NCBI GenBank assembly: GCA_030535245.1
Contig: JAUNBJ010000014.1
Coordinates: forward strand, 1-48,435
Reading direction: 5' to 3'
DNA from: Planctomycetia bacterium
GTDB taxonomy: Bacteria > Planctomycetota > Planctomycetia > Pirellulales > Thermoguttaceae
DNA: 48,435 nucleotides
The position numbers and the translations under genes are program-made. Positions 29,977-40,400 of the stretch are shown here, one piece after another. The stretch's first letter is position 1. The number at the start of each line of letters is the position of its first letter. Below the pieces are notes generated by a model. It was not told the DNA's origin and ran no database searches. It saw only the letters and a program-made list of their open reading frames with translations.

Positions 29977-32232
29977 ATGGCAAGTGCAAGTGAGATACGA
30001 CTGGGGGAAGCGTTTGTTGAAATTGGCGCCCGTTTCAAAGCTGATTTTTCGGGGGCGCTGAGACAAGCTGGTTCACAACTAAAAAATTTTGGGAATACTG
30101 TTGGTGAAGCAACGAGTAAGATTAACTCGGCCTTTGGAGGAATAGCAAAACCAATACAAAGTATCGCTCCAGCAATTAGTATCTGCGGTTTCAGTCTTTC
30201 TGGTCTTTCTGGTAGTTTAACGACAATAAATGGATTGAAAACATCTTTTTTCGATTGGTATACAACCATTCAGAAAACATCCAGTATTCTCTCTGTAACG
30301 GGGGTACAATCCGCATCTTCAATAATGAAGTTGGCACTATCAACCAATCTTTTAACCGTTGCGGAAGTCCAACACAACATAGCCTCCAGAGTTGGAATTA
30401 CTCTCACGAAGCAAGCCACACTGGGGCAGTACGCACTTTCCGCAGCAACATGGGTAGCGGCAGTGGCCGCAAAAGGAGCTTCTGCCGCATTTCTTGCACT
30501 TTCAGCGGCAGTAATAGCCAACCCTCTGATGTGGGGTGTAGTCGCTGCAATGGCCGTGGCCGCCGCGATTGGTGGGTTGATATACCTATTTTGGGGGGGC
30601 GAATCGGCAGCTACCAAACACGCCAAGGCGATGGAGGAGGTGCGAAAACAGCATGACGAAACGCGAAAAGCTGGAGAACAGTATGCTGATTCGTTGGAGA
30701 AACTTTCACAAAAAGAAGCGTTGTCGGCGGCGGAAAAGGAACAGGCAAAACGTCTGATTGCCGATTTACAGGAAGCGAATCGGAATCTCGGAAAATCTAC
30801 GGAAGAACTGGGGATTGCCTACGATGAAGCGACGGGAAGTATCATGGGAGCGGACAAGGCGTTGGCACTGTTCCGGGAGAACGCCCGGCAGTCGGCGATT
30901 GCCGATCTCAAAAACGAGGGGGACGCTTTGGCCGCGCAGTACGATGAACTGCGAAGTAAAATCCACATGGATGGTAATGTGGGGACGTGGCGTGCAATTG
31001 GGACGTGGGTGTCCTTTGGTTACATGGATAACGAGGACGAAATCCGTCAGAAAATGACCGACCTTGAAAAGAAGAAATCCGAGAACGCCACCAGCATGTC
31101 GAAGGCGATGGACTACTCCGACGAGTACAAAGAACGGGCCAAAAAATTGGAGGAGTTCTACGAGAAGGATACCGAATTGGCCAGAAACGCTTATGCTCAA
31201 AAGGTGGCGGATATCCAGAAAGAATTTTCGGAACGGGAGACGATCCTGCGTCAGCTCATTGCAGAACAGGAAGCTCGCCAAGACCTCACCATTGCGGAGA
31301 GGGAGCAGTTGAAGGAACGAAAAGAAGGCTTGAAAGGACTGAATGATCTCCAACGGCAACGAATCGAATTGCTGAAAGAGGAAGAGCGAAGGAACCTCGA
31401 AAAAATCAAAACGGACTTTGAACGGAAACGGGCGGAAAACGTCGAGAAAAAGAAATGGAACGAACGGTTAGAAGCCTCTCCGGAAGACGCAGCGGCGGAA
31501 GCCCAGAAACAGTCGGCGAAAGCGGACAAGGCATTTTACGTCGCGATTGCCGCCAGAGAAGCGGCCATCGGAAATGAAACGTTGACGGAAAAACAACGAA
31601 AACAATTGGACGATGCCGTAGAAACGGCCAAAACGAACGCGGAAAAATGGAAGGGACGAACGGAGGAAGCGGGTAAAGCCGTGGACGAAAAAGCCAAAAA
31701 GGAGGAGAAAGAATCCGCCAATCGCGAAAAGGAGGTGGGGAACGTTGCGACGGAACGGCAAAATCGTGAAAAACGACGCGCAAAAGAGGAGGAGGAGAAA
31801 GCGTGGAAGGAAACCGCCGAAGCAGATCCCGCTGCGGCTCAGGCAAAGGCACAATCGGAATATGCCAATTCTCAAAAGGGACTGAACGAAGCGTATGAGA
31901 AATGGAAACAACTGATTCGGGATGGAGCCGCCGCAGAAGTTATCGACGCACAAAAAACGCTCGTCAATGATATGGAAGACAACATCGATCTGTGGCGCAA
32001 ACGGGCCGACGAAGTGGCCATAAAAGAAATTGATGAACGCAAGGAAATCCAAAGTCGGGATTATCAAATGCCAGCCACGCTGATGGCCGGCTCGGTGGAC
32101 GCTCAGAAAAAGTTTATCGAAAACCAGCAAAACATGCGGAATGGGATGGAACAACAGCAGGCCCGTACGAACTCCATTTTGGAGGGAATGGCCAGCGACA
32201 TTGAGGACTTGAAAGACAACGAGGGGGTATGA
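29977..32232 (+). CDS. Tail tape measure protein
   Basis: 751 residues. An N-terminal SASEIRLGEAFVEIGARFKADFSGALRQAGSQLKNF repeat-like start typical of tape measures is followed by hydrophobic segments (about 155-205, ASAAFLALSAAVIANPLMWG and VAAAIGGLIYLFWG), then a long, highly charged Lys/Glu coiled coil (about 215-720). Its length sets tail length; 751 residues predict a tail of roughly 110 nm at the usual 1.5 Angstrom per residue, less if ends are excluded. No peptidase or lysozyme domain is seen. It ends in a TGATG overlap with the next gene. Confidence 0.88.
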   Translation: MASASEIRLGEAFVEIGARFKADFSGALRQAGSQLKNFGNTVGEATSKINSAFGGIAKPIQSIAPAISICGFSLSGLSGSLTTINGLKTSFFDWYTTIQKTSSILSVTGVQSASSIMKLALSTNLLTVAEVQHNIASRVGITLTKQATLGQYALSAATWVAAVAAKGASAAFLALSAAVIANPLMWGVVAAMAVAAAIGGLIYLFWGGESAATKHAKAMEEVRKQHDETRKAGEQYADSLEKLSQKEALSAAEKEQAKRLIADLQEANRNLGKSTEELGIAYDEATGSIMGADKALALFRENARQSAIADLKNEGDALAAQYDELRSKIHMDGNVGTWRAIGTWVSFGYMDNEDEIRQKMTDLEKKKSENATSMSKAMDYSDEYKERAKKLEEFYEKDTELARNAYAQKVADIQKEFSERETILRQLIAEQEARQDLTIAEREQLKERKEGLKGLNDLQRQRIELLKEEERRNLEKIKTDFERKRAENVEKKKWNERLEASPEDAAAEAQKQSAKADKAFYVAIAAREAAIGNETLTEKQRKQLDDAVETAKTNAEKWKGRTEEAGKAVDEKAKKEEKESANREKEVGNVATERQNREKRRAKEEEEKAWKETAEADPAAAQAKAQSEYANSQKGLNEAYEKWKQLIRDGAAAEVIDAQKTLVNDMEDNIDLWRKRADEVAIKEIDERKEIQSRDYQMPATLMAGSVDAQKKFIENQQNMRNGMEQQQARTNSILEGMASDIEDLKDNEGV

Positions 32233-33155
32233 TGGCAACACTTATCGGCGAAACTCCATGCACGAGAGATTATAAAAAGAAGCTGAAAATTGTCGGCGGA
32301 AGAATCCGGATTGACCGCAGTTTTCCACGTCAGTATGACGTGTTGGCCGACACCTACGAGGAAGTTTGGGAATCCGTTCTTTCCGTTGTGCCCGTGGTCG
32401 GTGCGGTGGAAAATGGCTGTGTGTGTCGGTCGGTATCCCTCAAGGAAAAGGAAGAAGTTTACCATCCAACAACCAAAAAATTGACGTTGCTTTATTCCAT
32501 CGTGTGCGAGTTTGACAACGACAAAGAAGCCGCCGAAAAGCCGGAAAACCGTCGGGCAACGGTAAGCTGGGACGTGGAACAGTACGAAGAAGTGATGACC
32601 GAGGACGCAGAAGACCCGGCAAAAAAAGTTCAAACGGCCTGTGGGGAGATGTTGTCATTGACTCGGCCACGTGTGATTCGTTGCCTGAATATTTCCCGAT
32701 ACGAACGGTATGACGTTTACACTGCGATCAACTGGTTCAACTACGATAACACGCTCAATTCGAGTGCGTTCTGGGGTTGGCCAGCCAAACACGCCCTCCT
32801 TTTACCCCCCACCTGTTCCTACGAATACATTGAGGACGCAGAGGGGAATGAGATAAAATACGCTCATGTCAGTTATAAAATTAAGTTCAAATACAACCCG
32901 AATTACTCGGAACCGTGGAAAGCTCGACCGTTGCATTATGGGTCGAAATGCAAGGAGCGAATCGACGGGGGTTCCACGGACTTTCGGATCGTTCAGGCGA
33001 CGGACCTTCCCGGACGTCCCTGTTCCGTCAACCTCGACGTGGACGGGTACGAACTGGCACCGTCGGAGGAACCGGTATATTTGGAGTTCAACCAGTACCA
33101 AACCTCGAATTTCGACACGGCATTACAACTTAACGTCAACCAGTTGCATTGGTGA
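32232..33155 (+). CDS. Minor tail protein, distal-tail type
   Basis: 307 residues from the ATG at 32232; an ATG at 32229 also exists. Beta-rich with YDVLADTYEEVWESVLSVVPVVG, HPTTKKLTLLYSIVCEFDND, NWFNYDNTLNSSAFWGWPAK and VSYKIKFKYNPNYSEPWKARPLHYG. Position after the tape measure corresponds to the distal tail protein. No sequence motif confirms the family. Confidence 0.55.
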   Translation: MATLIGETPCTRDYKKKLKIVGGRIRIDRSFPRQYDVLADTYEEVWESVLSVVPVVGAVENGCVCRSVSLKEKEEVYHPTTKKLTLLYSIVCEFDNDKEAAEKPENRRATVSWDVEQYEEVMTEDAEDPAKKVQTACGEMLSLTRPRVIRCLNISRYERYDVYTAINWFNYDNTLNSSAFWGWPAKHALLLPPTCSYEYIEDAEGNEIKYAHVSYKIKFKYNPNYSEPWKARPLHYGSKCKERIDGGSTDFRIVQATDLPGRPCSVNLDVDGYELAPSEEPVYLEFNQYQTSNFDTALQLNVNQLHW

Positions 33156-33158
33156 ACC

Positions 33159-35330
33159 ATGGCAGGATATGGATTTAAAGATCGAAAAAAAGCGGAACAG
33201 TTACGAGACTTCGCGGCGGAATTTCTTCCATTGCGAAAGGGGGAGCAGAACGGTCGGTATCTTCCGGTGGACAATGGGAGCCGCATTTACGCCGTGCGTC
33301 TGAACGCGGATTTGCCAGCCGCAACGGTGGTGGACGGCGTATTAACTCCCGGTGTTGTGACCTGCACGGTATTTGAGGTTCCCTCTCGGAATCCTGCCGA
33401 AGCCGCCACGCCACGAGGTGGAGCATCGCCATTGACGCGAGACGTGTATAATCTCCGCCAGCGGAAAATACCTGCCGAACCGTCCCTGTGGTACCCTGCG
33501 GTAGAGGACAGCTTCGGGGCGTTATTGTTGGTGGAAGATGGCAAACCGGACATGCACGGCACCCTTGCCGCCCCCATGACAGGCGGACAGACGACGACCA
33601 CGACCGTGACGCTTGCCAACGGCCAAACGTGGATGGGGTTGGGGACACTGGATTGTCTGCCGGCCCCGAACATCCCGGACGATGTAGCGTTTGAGGCCGA
33701 CGAAAAAGTGCTCTGTCATTGGATGGACTCCGTGGGGGAAGGCGGCGCATGGGTAGCCATCCCTTTTAGACGCGGGGGTGGTGAGTGCCACGTCATGGCC
33801 ACCCCCGGAAGCGGGAACGCGGCGGTCGGTTTTGAAACGGCATTGGAATATCCACGATTGTTTGCCAGAACGTTGGCCATGGCCGCCCACCCAACGCAAG
33901 AGGTGTTGGCCAAGATTGAGAGCGTTGAGGTGACGGGCGATGATTCTGGAACAGTCTGGTACAAACACCCCGGCGACGTGACGTTCCCCAACCATCCGTT
34001 TTTCGCCGATATTACAACACCCGTTTGGACGGACGGGACGCGAGTACAGGATGGATTTTCCCTATCGGCCGACATTATCCCGACCGTTTCTATCGACGGC
34101 GCAACATGTACAGTTTGCTGGGACGCCTGCAATGGTAAGGTGTGGTTTTCCTGCGGCCAAAAGAAAATATACTACGGGGCTTACAGCGTCAACGGCGACG
34201 AAAGCGAGGGGTGGATACTTATGGATGATCGCACGGTGGTGACAGGATATGTACCGCTGGAAACGTCCTACTTAGACGCCAACAGTCAGGCCGTTTACGG
34301 CGGCGATGCGTTCTGGGTGGGAGCGATCCCATCGATCGTTGGCCAGTCCGCAACGTTTTCCGCCCGTGGGAGTAGTCGAGGTGGCAACGACAAGACGGTG
34401 ACGACGGTTTGGAGCCGTTATTACGGCAATCATACGTTTGGGGAGTATGTGGACACGGACGATTCCACCTCTAAAATCTACTTTGGCCTCCCACGCTGGA
34501 AATGCAAAAGCCCGACGTCCCCACGCGGGATGGATGTTTACTGGGTTCGGTCGCTGGTTACCACCGGTGGATATTATGGGTACGAAGGGAGCGTTACCGT
34601 TAAGACACAGTACGGAAATACGATTGACAACATCACGAAAACCTACTCTGGATTATCACGACAAAGATTGTCGATACACCATAGCTATTTTTGGTGTATT
34701 GGCACAATCGGAGACTCGTGGGGCTGGTGGCAGTGTGCCGACGAGCCGGACAAGGCGATTGACAGGGTGTTTGTGTTCACCGTACCGGAGCAATACGACA
34801 AGGAAATATCGTGGGACGATGTGATTCAGGCCCGCAATACGTCCGAAATTATCCGCCGGTTCTCTACCAACGACAATGTGTTGTATTACGTTATTGACGA
34901 CACTCTCCCTCGGATTACGTGGTGGCAGGCGACCGTGGCAGAGATGGAACAGCATGTGACGTTCGCGTTCGCCCGACCCACGCCCCCCGAAGGGGAAGAA
35001 CCGATTGCGTCCCGTCCGGATGTGTCGGTGAGTTTCGGTCGATACCTCCAACGGAGCCAGCACGTCTATGATTCCTACGGCAACGACCTTGGAGCGATAA
35101 CGTTCCGGGCCGCGACTGGGGACGGCGACGTTGACCGCTGGGTTATTGGAACTTATGACGGACCAAACGGCTGGTGGGAAACGACCGATTCCGAAGCCAT
35201 GAAAACGGCAGTTACGTTCGTGTTCACCCACCGGAATTACAGCGACATTACCTTGCAATTCGTCGATTATGTGCAGGGCGAAAATACTCGGAAAGTGCTG
35301 GCCGCTCAAATGGAAATATGGGAGGCATAA
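33159..35330 (+). CDS. Tail tip/hub structural protein
   Basis: 723 residues, mainly beta, rich in Trp, Tyr and Gly, lacking enzymatic motifs. An N-terminal basic helix (DRKKAEQLRDFAAEFLPLRKGE) is followed by strand-rich repeats and several Cys pairs (TCTVCWDACNG). Order in the operon, between the distal-tail-type protein and the fibre, suggests the tail hub or tip. Stop and the next start overlap as TAATG. Confidence 0.55.
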   Translation: MAGYGFKDRKKAEQLRDFAAEFLPLRKGEQNGRYLPVDNGSRIYAVRLNADLPAATVVDGVLTPGVVTCTVFEVPSRNPAEAATPRGGASPLTRDVYNLRQRKIPAEPSLWYPAVEDSFGALLLVEDGKPDMHGTLAAPMTGGQTTTTTVTLANGQTWMGLGTLDCLPAPNIPDDVAFEADEKVLCHWMDSVGEGGAWVAIPFRRGGGECHVMATPGSGNAAVGFETALEYPRLFARTLAMAAHPTQEVLAKIESVEVTGDDSGTVWYKHPGDVTFPNHPFFADITTPVWTDGTRVQDGFSLSADIIPTVSIDGATCTVCWDACNGKVWFSCGQKKIYYGAYSVNGDESEGWILMDDRTVVTGYVPLETSYLDANSQAVYGGDAFWVGAIPSIVGQSATFSARGSSRGGNDKTVTTVWSRYYGNHTFGEYVDTDDSTSKIYFGLPRWKCKSPTSPRGMDVYWVRSLVTTGGYYGYEGSVTVKTQYGNTIDNITKTYSGLSRQRLSIHHSYFWCIGTIGDSWGWWQCADEPDKAIDRVFVFTVPEQYDKEISWDDVIQARNTSEIIRRFSTNDNVLYYVIDDTLPRITWWQATVAEMEQHVTFAFARPTPPEGEEPIASRPDVSVSFGRYLQRSQHVYDSYGNDLGAITFRAATGDGDVDRWVIGTYDGPNGWWETTDSEAMKTAVTFVFTHRNYSDITLQFVDYVQGENTRKVLAAQMEIWEA

Positions 35331-36493
35331 TGGACTTAACGAATTGGACGCTCATTAAAAACGCCATGATTGAGCGGGATTTATACACCCCTGCGCTACT
35401 CGACCTTTCGCCGGGGGATATTCCCCGCGTTTCCACCGTGCGGGAGATTGTCGCGACCGTCCGGAGCGGGCTTTCGCAGTTCCTTGTGCCCGACTCGCCG
35501 TACCACATCGTGGACGTGAACGCCGCGAATCCAACAGGAACCGTACGACGCAATCCGCTTACCGAGCGTTACCTGTGCCAGCAAGGTATCCTGCTTTCTC
35601 GCTGGCCCGAAGCGGGCGGGAACATCGCCGGCGAGTTTGCGGGAGTGGCAGAACAGATTCAGGCGGCGTTGCGGTGGATGTATGTCAAGCCATTAATGTC
35701 GGACGGCACGGGTTCATTTGGAGGTGGAGTGTTGATACCGTTTTCGGGGTGTACTGGGGCATGGTCGAATATGGATCCACACAGTTATGTTAATTCATCT
35801 GCGTCCGGTTTTTCCGGAACTGTTTTTGAGACGGATAACTCAACATCGTTCACAACACTTTCCGGATTACAATCGTATACCGCAAGCCTAACCGGAGCCG
35901 GACACACCAACCTTCCCGGCACACCATACAGTCATACAACATACTTTTCCGTCGGAAATACGGACGCACAATTTTGCGGGTCGGAATATGCTCCCGGAAA
36001 CGGGTGGAACGAGGCACCGCCTATCCATTCCCGCACTGGAACATTTTTCGCGATTAACGGGCTTGTACACAAGCACTCAAGCCGGGCAACGTTGCTGGAG
36101 CAATACCGAATATCCAATTACTATCCGCGTGATAATTTCCCGGTGGATGGTGTCCCATCGAGTTACGAGACGCCGGGTTTGCAAGTCGGCGATTTGGGGT
36201 ATTATCGGTGGACGTGCACCGCGACATGGTACCAACACTGGGGGTACGGCTCCTACACTCCGTCCGCTACAAACTTCCGTAAGACGCAGGATTATAAGGT
36301 TTGCGGTGTGTCTGCCTACCCATTAATCAATGGTCTTTCCGCACCTCGCACACTGGGGTACGGCATAGTCTACACCGACGATGTGGCTGCCGCCGAATCG
36401 TGTGGGCCGTATATCAACGACTATTTTTCATGTGCGTTTTCCGCCAACATTTACGTAGCGGTAAAATTCGCGTGGAATTTTTTGACTACGTGA
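35330..36493 (+). CDS. Putative tail fibre/receptor-binding protein
   Basis: 387 residues from the ATG at 35330 (GGAGG upstream); the in-frame extension to 35174 lies inside the previous gene. A helical N-terminal attachment part (residues 1-110, DLTNWTLIKNAMIERDLYTP...EIVATVRSGLSQFLV) precedes a Ser/Thr/Gly/Tyr-rich beta domain with YSHTTYFSVGNTDAQFCG and YYRWTCTATWYQHWGYGSYTP. It is the last structural gene before attR, the usual place of host-range proteins. Confidence 0.6.
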   Translation: MDLTNWTLIKNAMIERDLYTPALLDLSPGDIPRVSTVREIVATVRSGLSQFLVPDSPYHIVDVNAANPTGTVRRNPLTERYLCQQGILLSRWPEAGGNIAGEFAGVAEQIQAALRWMYVKPLMSDGTGSFGGGVLIPFSGCTGAWSNMDPHSYVNSSASGFSGTVFETDNSTSFTTLSGLQSYTASLTGAGHTNLPGTPYSHTTYFSVGNTDAQFCGSEYAPGNGWNEAPPIHSRTGTFFAINGLVHKHSSRATLLEQYRISNYYPRDNFPVDGVPSSYETPGLQVGDLGYYRWTCTATWYQHWGYGSYTPSATNFRKTQDYKVCGVSAYPLINGLSAPRTLGYGIVYTDDVAAAESCGPYINDYFSCAFSANIYVAVKFAWNFLTT

Positions 36494-37233
36494 AAGGACG
36501 TCCTCGTGTTCGCCTGGGGGAATCCGAATGCCTTCAAATTTCCACTGAACGCCCATCCACTATCTTGCACGGTTTTCCTTTTGATGTAAAATGTGCGTAG
36601 CTTTGTGCGGGTATCGTTTGTTTTATTCGTATTTATCCTTTATTATTTTGTATTTTATGTTGTAAGTTTTTCTCCGGAGGATGGAAGGGAATACCCCATC
36701 CTTCCGGGGCGTTTTTTTATTCCATCGACTTCTCCACCTGCTCCATAATCCAGCGATTCTTCTGCATTCCGGGCGGACATTCTTTTCACTTTGATAAAAG
36801 CACTGGTTATCTATTATTCCAAGCGAAACTCAATTTTGGAGGTTTTCATTCTTTCTGGCAAAATGGGGGCGCTTCGAGACGACTGTCGCCTCGTACACGA
36901 CCTTCATTTTGGAATACATCAATATGAATAAACCTTATCGATGGTGTTTATCAGGTAGGAAAAGATGTTACAATATCATTTCCTCGGCTACAGCCAAAAA
37001 GTTTGCCTCATGGCTATTATCAAAAGGTATTTGGGAGGTAATTAAATGGCTTTTTGATTGCTAGCCGTAAACGCTCTGATTTAAAAACATCACTTCCAAA
37101 ACAGTGGGGGGGAAATTTTCTTCCCACTTGTGGGGAGTTTTTTAAAAATTTTGGAAAAAAAGTGAAAATTTTTTGGGAAAGAAAATTTCAACCATATTTT
37201 TCCAGTATAGATTGAAGCAATTATGGGACGCCT
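36494..37233. other. Non-coding right end of prophage
   Basis: No confident gene in 740 bp. The terminator at 36674-36718 is the clearest element. On the minus strand, codons from 36788 to a TAA at 36717-36719 read KECPPGMQKNRWIMEQVEKSME, which looks like a genuine protein C-terminus but is cut by an in-frame TGA just upstream; it may be a decayed gene. The rest to attR is AT-rich and featureless. Confidence 0.55.
36674..36718 (+). terminator. Late-operon intrinsic terminator
   Basis: CCGG-AGGATGG (36674-36683 region) pairs with CCATCCTTCCGG (36696-36707) with one bulged A, followed by GGCG and seven T. It ends the plus-strand late operon about 180 bp after the fibre gene. Confidence 0.8.
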
Positions 37234-37275
37234 TGGGTTCAAGTCCCATCATTCTCACTATCCGCACGTCCCGTA
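37234..37275 (+). other. attR core with tRNA-Lys 3' fragment
   Basis: Identical to 2972-3013. It carries only the last 24 nt of the tRNA, so it is not a functional tRNA gene. Directly after it CCCGTA-AAA-TACGGG forms a perfect short hairpin, whereas the attL side has an imperfect version. Confidence 0.93.
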
Positions 37276-37366
37276 AAATACGGGTGAGATACGCTCAAGG
37301 GGGATTCCCCCCCCCGAACGAAGTTCTCCCCGGTAACGTTGGTACGTGTCTGGAAATAGAAAGAAA

Positions 37367-37407
37367 TCCCTCACGTGTTTCGTTGAATGTCACGTGAGGG
37401 ATTTTTA
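37367..37407. terminator. Terminator shared by tRNA trailer and LamG gene
   Basis: AATCCCTCACGTG pairs with CACGTGAGGGATT across a 12-nt loop, with T-rich sequence on the plus-strand side and A-rich on the other. It can end transcription in either direction and was probably the original tRNA-Lys terminator before integration. Confidence 0.75.
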
Positions 37408-37410
37408 TTG

Positions 37411-40400
37411 TTAATAGCGGAACGAACGAAGCTGGTACGGTTGGAGCGTCACTCTAAAATCGCCCTTCAGGTTCACGCGAACCCAGCGTCCCAGATCAAT
37501 CACCTGCTTGGTCGGGCATTTCACCGTGACCGTTTGCGGCTTGTCGCTGCAATTCACGCAGTAGAACCACGTGTTGCGACCGTTGGTATACTGCCGCACT
37601 TTCACATCGTCGGTCGATTCCGGACGGTCGGAAAATGCCACCGCCGGCAGGGCACGAAACGCCGCGATAAACGGTACCAGATATTCCTCCATGCCGTAGG
37701 AACCGATCAGGAATCCCCCCTTGGTGATGGACTGCACATCCTTGTATTTCAGCGGCATGACGTAGTGCTTCATGGCGTAGAAACCGGCGGGATTGAGCGT
37801 TGTTACACGCCACGGATGTTCCTGAATCCAGTCGGCAAGCAGGACGTTCGGTTTGTCGTTGATTTCCTTTTCACGCCCAATGGCTGATTCCCAGTAGCGG
37901 TCGTGGTGATGAATCCACGCCGTGTCGCCCCGCAGAAGCGACGCGTACATGCCGATCCGTTCCTCCGCAAAACGGAGGTGCTCCCGTCGCTCTTTCGGAT
38001 AACGATCCAACATCCAGCGATAGTCGGCCGGGAAAACGGTCTGCTCGATCACCATGTTCGGTACCTCTTTGAAATACTTCGCGTCGATACCGGCGTAGCG
38101 ATTCACTTCGTCCCAGTAGTCCTTTTCGTTGACGTACTCGTCAGCCTTGTGCTCGTAAATGATCGGAATGAACGCATTGACGACCAATTTCAGATCGGGG
38201 CGGGCGTCGCTCAGCTTTTTGGCCAACACCTTGTACCACTCGGCCAGCTTGCGGCAACGCCACTCGACCCACGGTTCCTTCGCGTTGGCCATGAGCCACT
38301 CGTAATACCGTTTGCCCCGTTTCGGATCGGTTTTGTCAACGTCCACCTGGATTCCGGTATCCTTCTCGAACCCCTCGATCATGTAATCGTTGTAGCCCGC
38401 GTGAATGTCGCCAAACGAATGCAGGGCATGTTTGGGAAGGTGCAGAACGATCCCCTTAAACGACGGATGCTCCTTGCCGATGGCGATAATCTCGTCAAAA
38501 TACCGCAGCGTCATGGCTTGCACGTCGGGATGAAGCGGATTGAAATTCGGCGGTGTGCCATGCCAGCCTCCGGGATGCGGCGTGCCGGTACTGTGGATGG
38601 TGAACACCGAGTTGTACAGATTCCCCTCTTTGATGTCCTTGCGGGTCACGGGCGGAACCTCAAAATCGATGTTGTTCTGGTTGATCGTCCCCATAAATTC
38701 CAACCCCTCGCGGTCGAACTTTTTCAGGAATCCCTCAAAGTACCGCTTGGCGTGCGTTCGGGGCATGTAGCGGTCGCCGATCGCCCCGTTGTACCAGACC
38801 AGCGGGTATTGCAGCGTGTTTTGGCCGCTGAATTTCATGTAGTCGCAAATCCGGTTGAGCATGGTTTCAAAGTTTTGCGCCTCGAAACCATCCTTGACCA
38901 GCCCAAAATCGTAACCGATGGCCGGATCCTCAAAATAGATTCCAACGTTCCGCGTCCAGCCGTTTACCGGACGGGCCGGGTGAACGGACGCTTCCGGCAA
39001 CGGCCCCTCCACCTCATATACGCGAATTTCGCCGACCGCCGCCCCCGCCTGAGTGTTGCGGGCACACATGAAAATCAACGCCACATCTTCGTTTCGCGGC
39101 CAGTAAAGGTACGATTGCGTGATCATTTTTCCCGTGTTGGGATACTCGTCGCCCGTCAGGTAGCCGACTTGCAGTTCATACTCGCTGTTCCCCCCTTTGG
39201 CCGATTGTGCCACAACGTCCACCGTCCGGCAGGCGTTGTCGGGGAAGTCGTATTCAATGCAGTATTGTTTCTGGCCCGGTTCCGGGAATTTCAAAAGCAC
39301 GGCAAACCGGTGCCCGGCAACCGCTTCGGTTTCCAGGTATTTTTTACCGTTCTGTTCCGAAACCTTCAGCGTCCCGACGCTAACCAGACGGTCTTTGCCA
39401 AGCGTGGTGGGATCGATCTTTTCCACAAGTTTCCGTTTCAGCTCTCGATTCCAGCGATTTCCGGAAATCGGTTGCGACGCGACGTCGGTCGTCGTCTTGC
39501 CGTCCCACACCCAAATGTTGTCGTCCGCGATCTTCATCCCGTTGGAGGAAAGCGTGATCTGGTACGTGCCGGCCGGCAGTTCATCCCGCGAAAAAGTAAA
39601 CGGCGTCCGTCCCTTGCCACAGGAAAGCTCGATCTCTTCCTGGATGTTGTTCCCCTTTGCGTCGGTCAGGTGAAGGGAAACTTTTTCCACGTTATCCGAC
39701 ATGTTTTCCACATAGCCGGAAATCGTAAGAGGTGCGTCGTTGAAATAGTAACGGTCGCCCGAAATCAGTTTCAGCGTGCGAAATTCGCGGTACAAGGCTT
39801 CCACGTCCGACGCCAGAAGCGGCTCGGAGTAAATCTTCAGCTCGTCGATCCACCCTTCCAACGCATTCCAATTCAGGTTCCCCACAAAAAACGAATCGAA
39901 TGGCAAACGGCAGTAACGCTGCGTTCGGTTTCGCGGCTGTGCCAAATTCAGGCTGTCGCTCAAACGCCCCACTTTTTTCCCGTCGATGTAACAGACTTTG
40001 CCAAAATCGTTCCAGCAAAACACAACGTGGTGCCACGAAGTGTCGTGCGGGAAAGCCGTCGTCAGGTACTTGTCGGCAATGTCCGACGTGTCGCCACGAA
40101 ACTTCCCTTCATAAAACCAGAGCCAAATCGCCCCGGAACCGATTCGCGTTTCCTGCTGCCATGGCATGGAGAGGATCGTTCGCCATTCGCCGCCCGCCAG
40201 TTTTGTGCCATCGGCTTTCTGTTCCCAATCCAGCTTTACCCAGGCCGAAATCGCCCCCCGTTCCGGATTCAGATTCTTGTCCAGAGAATATTCCAGCCGG
40301 TTGTTCAGACTTCGGGAAAACTGCGCCGCCTGGCCCAAAATTCCATCCTGATAAACCAGTTTTTCTGCTTTTTTCGGCGTCTTTTCTCCCGACGCAATTT

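Larger units (their letters stand above)
2972..37275 (+). mobile_element. Integrated lambda-like siphovirus prophage
   Basis: The element is bounded by identical 42-nt copies at 2972-3013 and 37234-37275, the left one overlapping the 3' end of tRNA-Lys. The distance between equivalent positions is 34,262 bp. Gene order is integrase, regulator and early genes, replication-type gene, TerL, gpW-like, portal, protease, capsid, lysis block, connectors, tail tube, chaperones, tape measure, tail tip, fibre. Structural genes look intact and are closely packed with 1-4 nt overlaps, so the prophage may be functional. A small terminase and a classical CI/Cro pair were not recognised. Confidence 0.93.

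Noticed and set aside
37234..37260. Second tRNA-Lys gene at attR
   Set aside because: Only the 3' 24 nt of the tRNA are present; there is no 5' half or anticodon arm.
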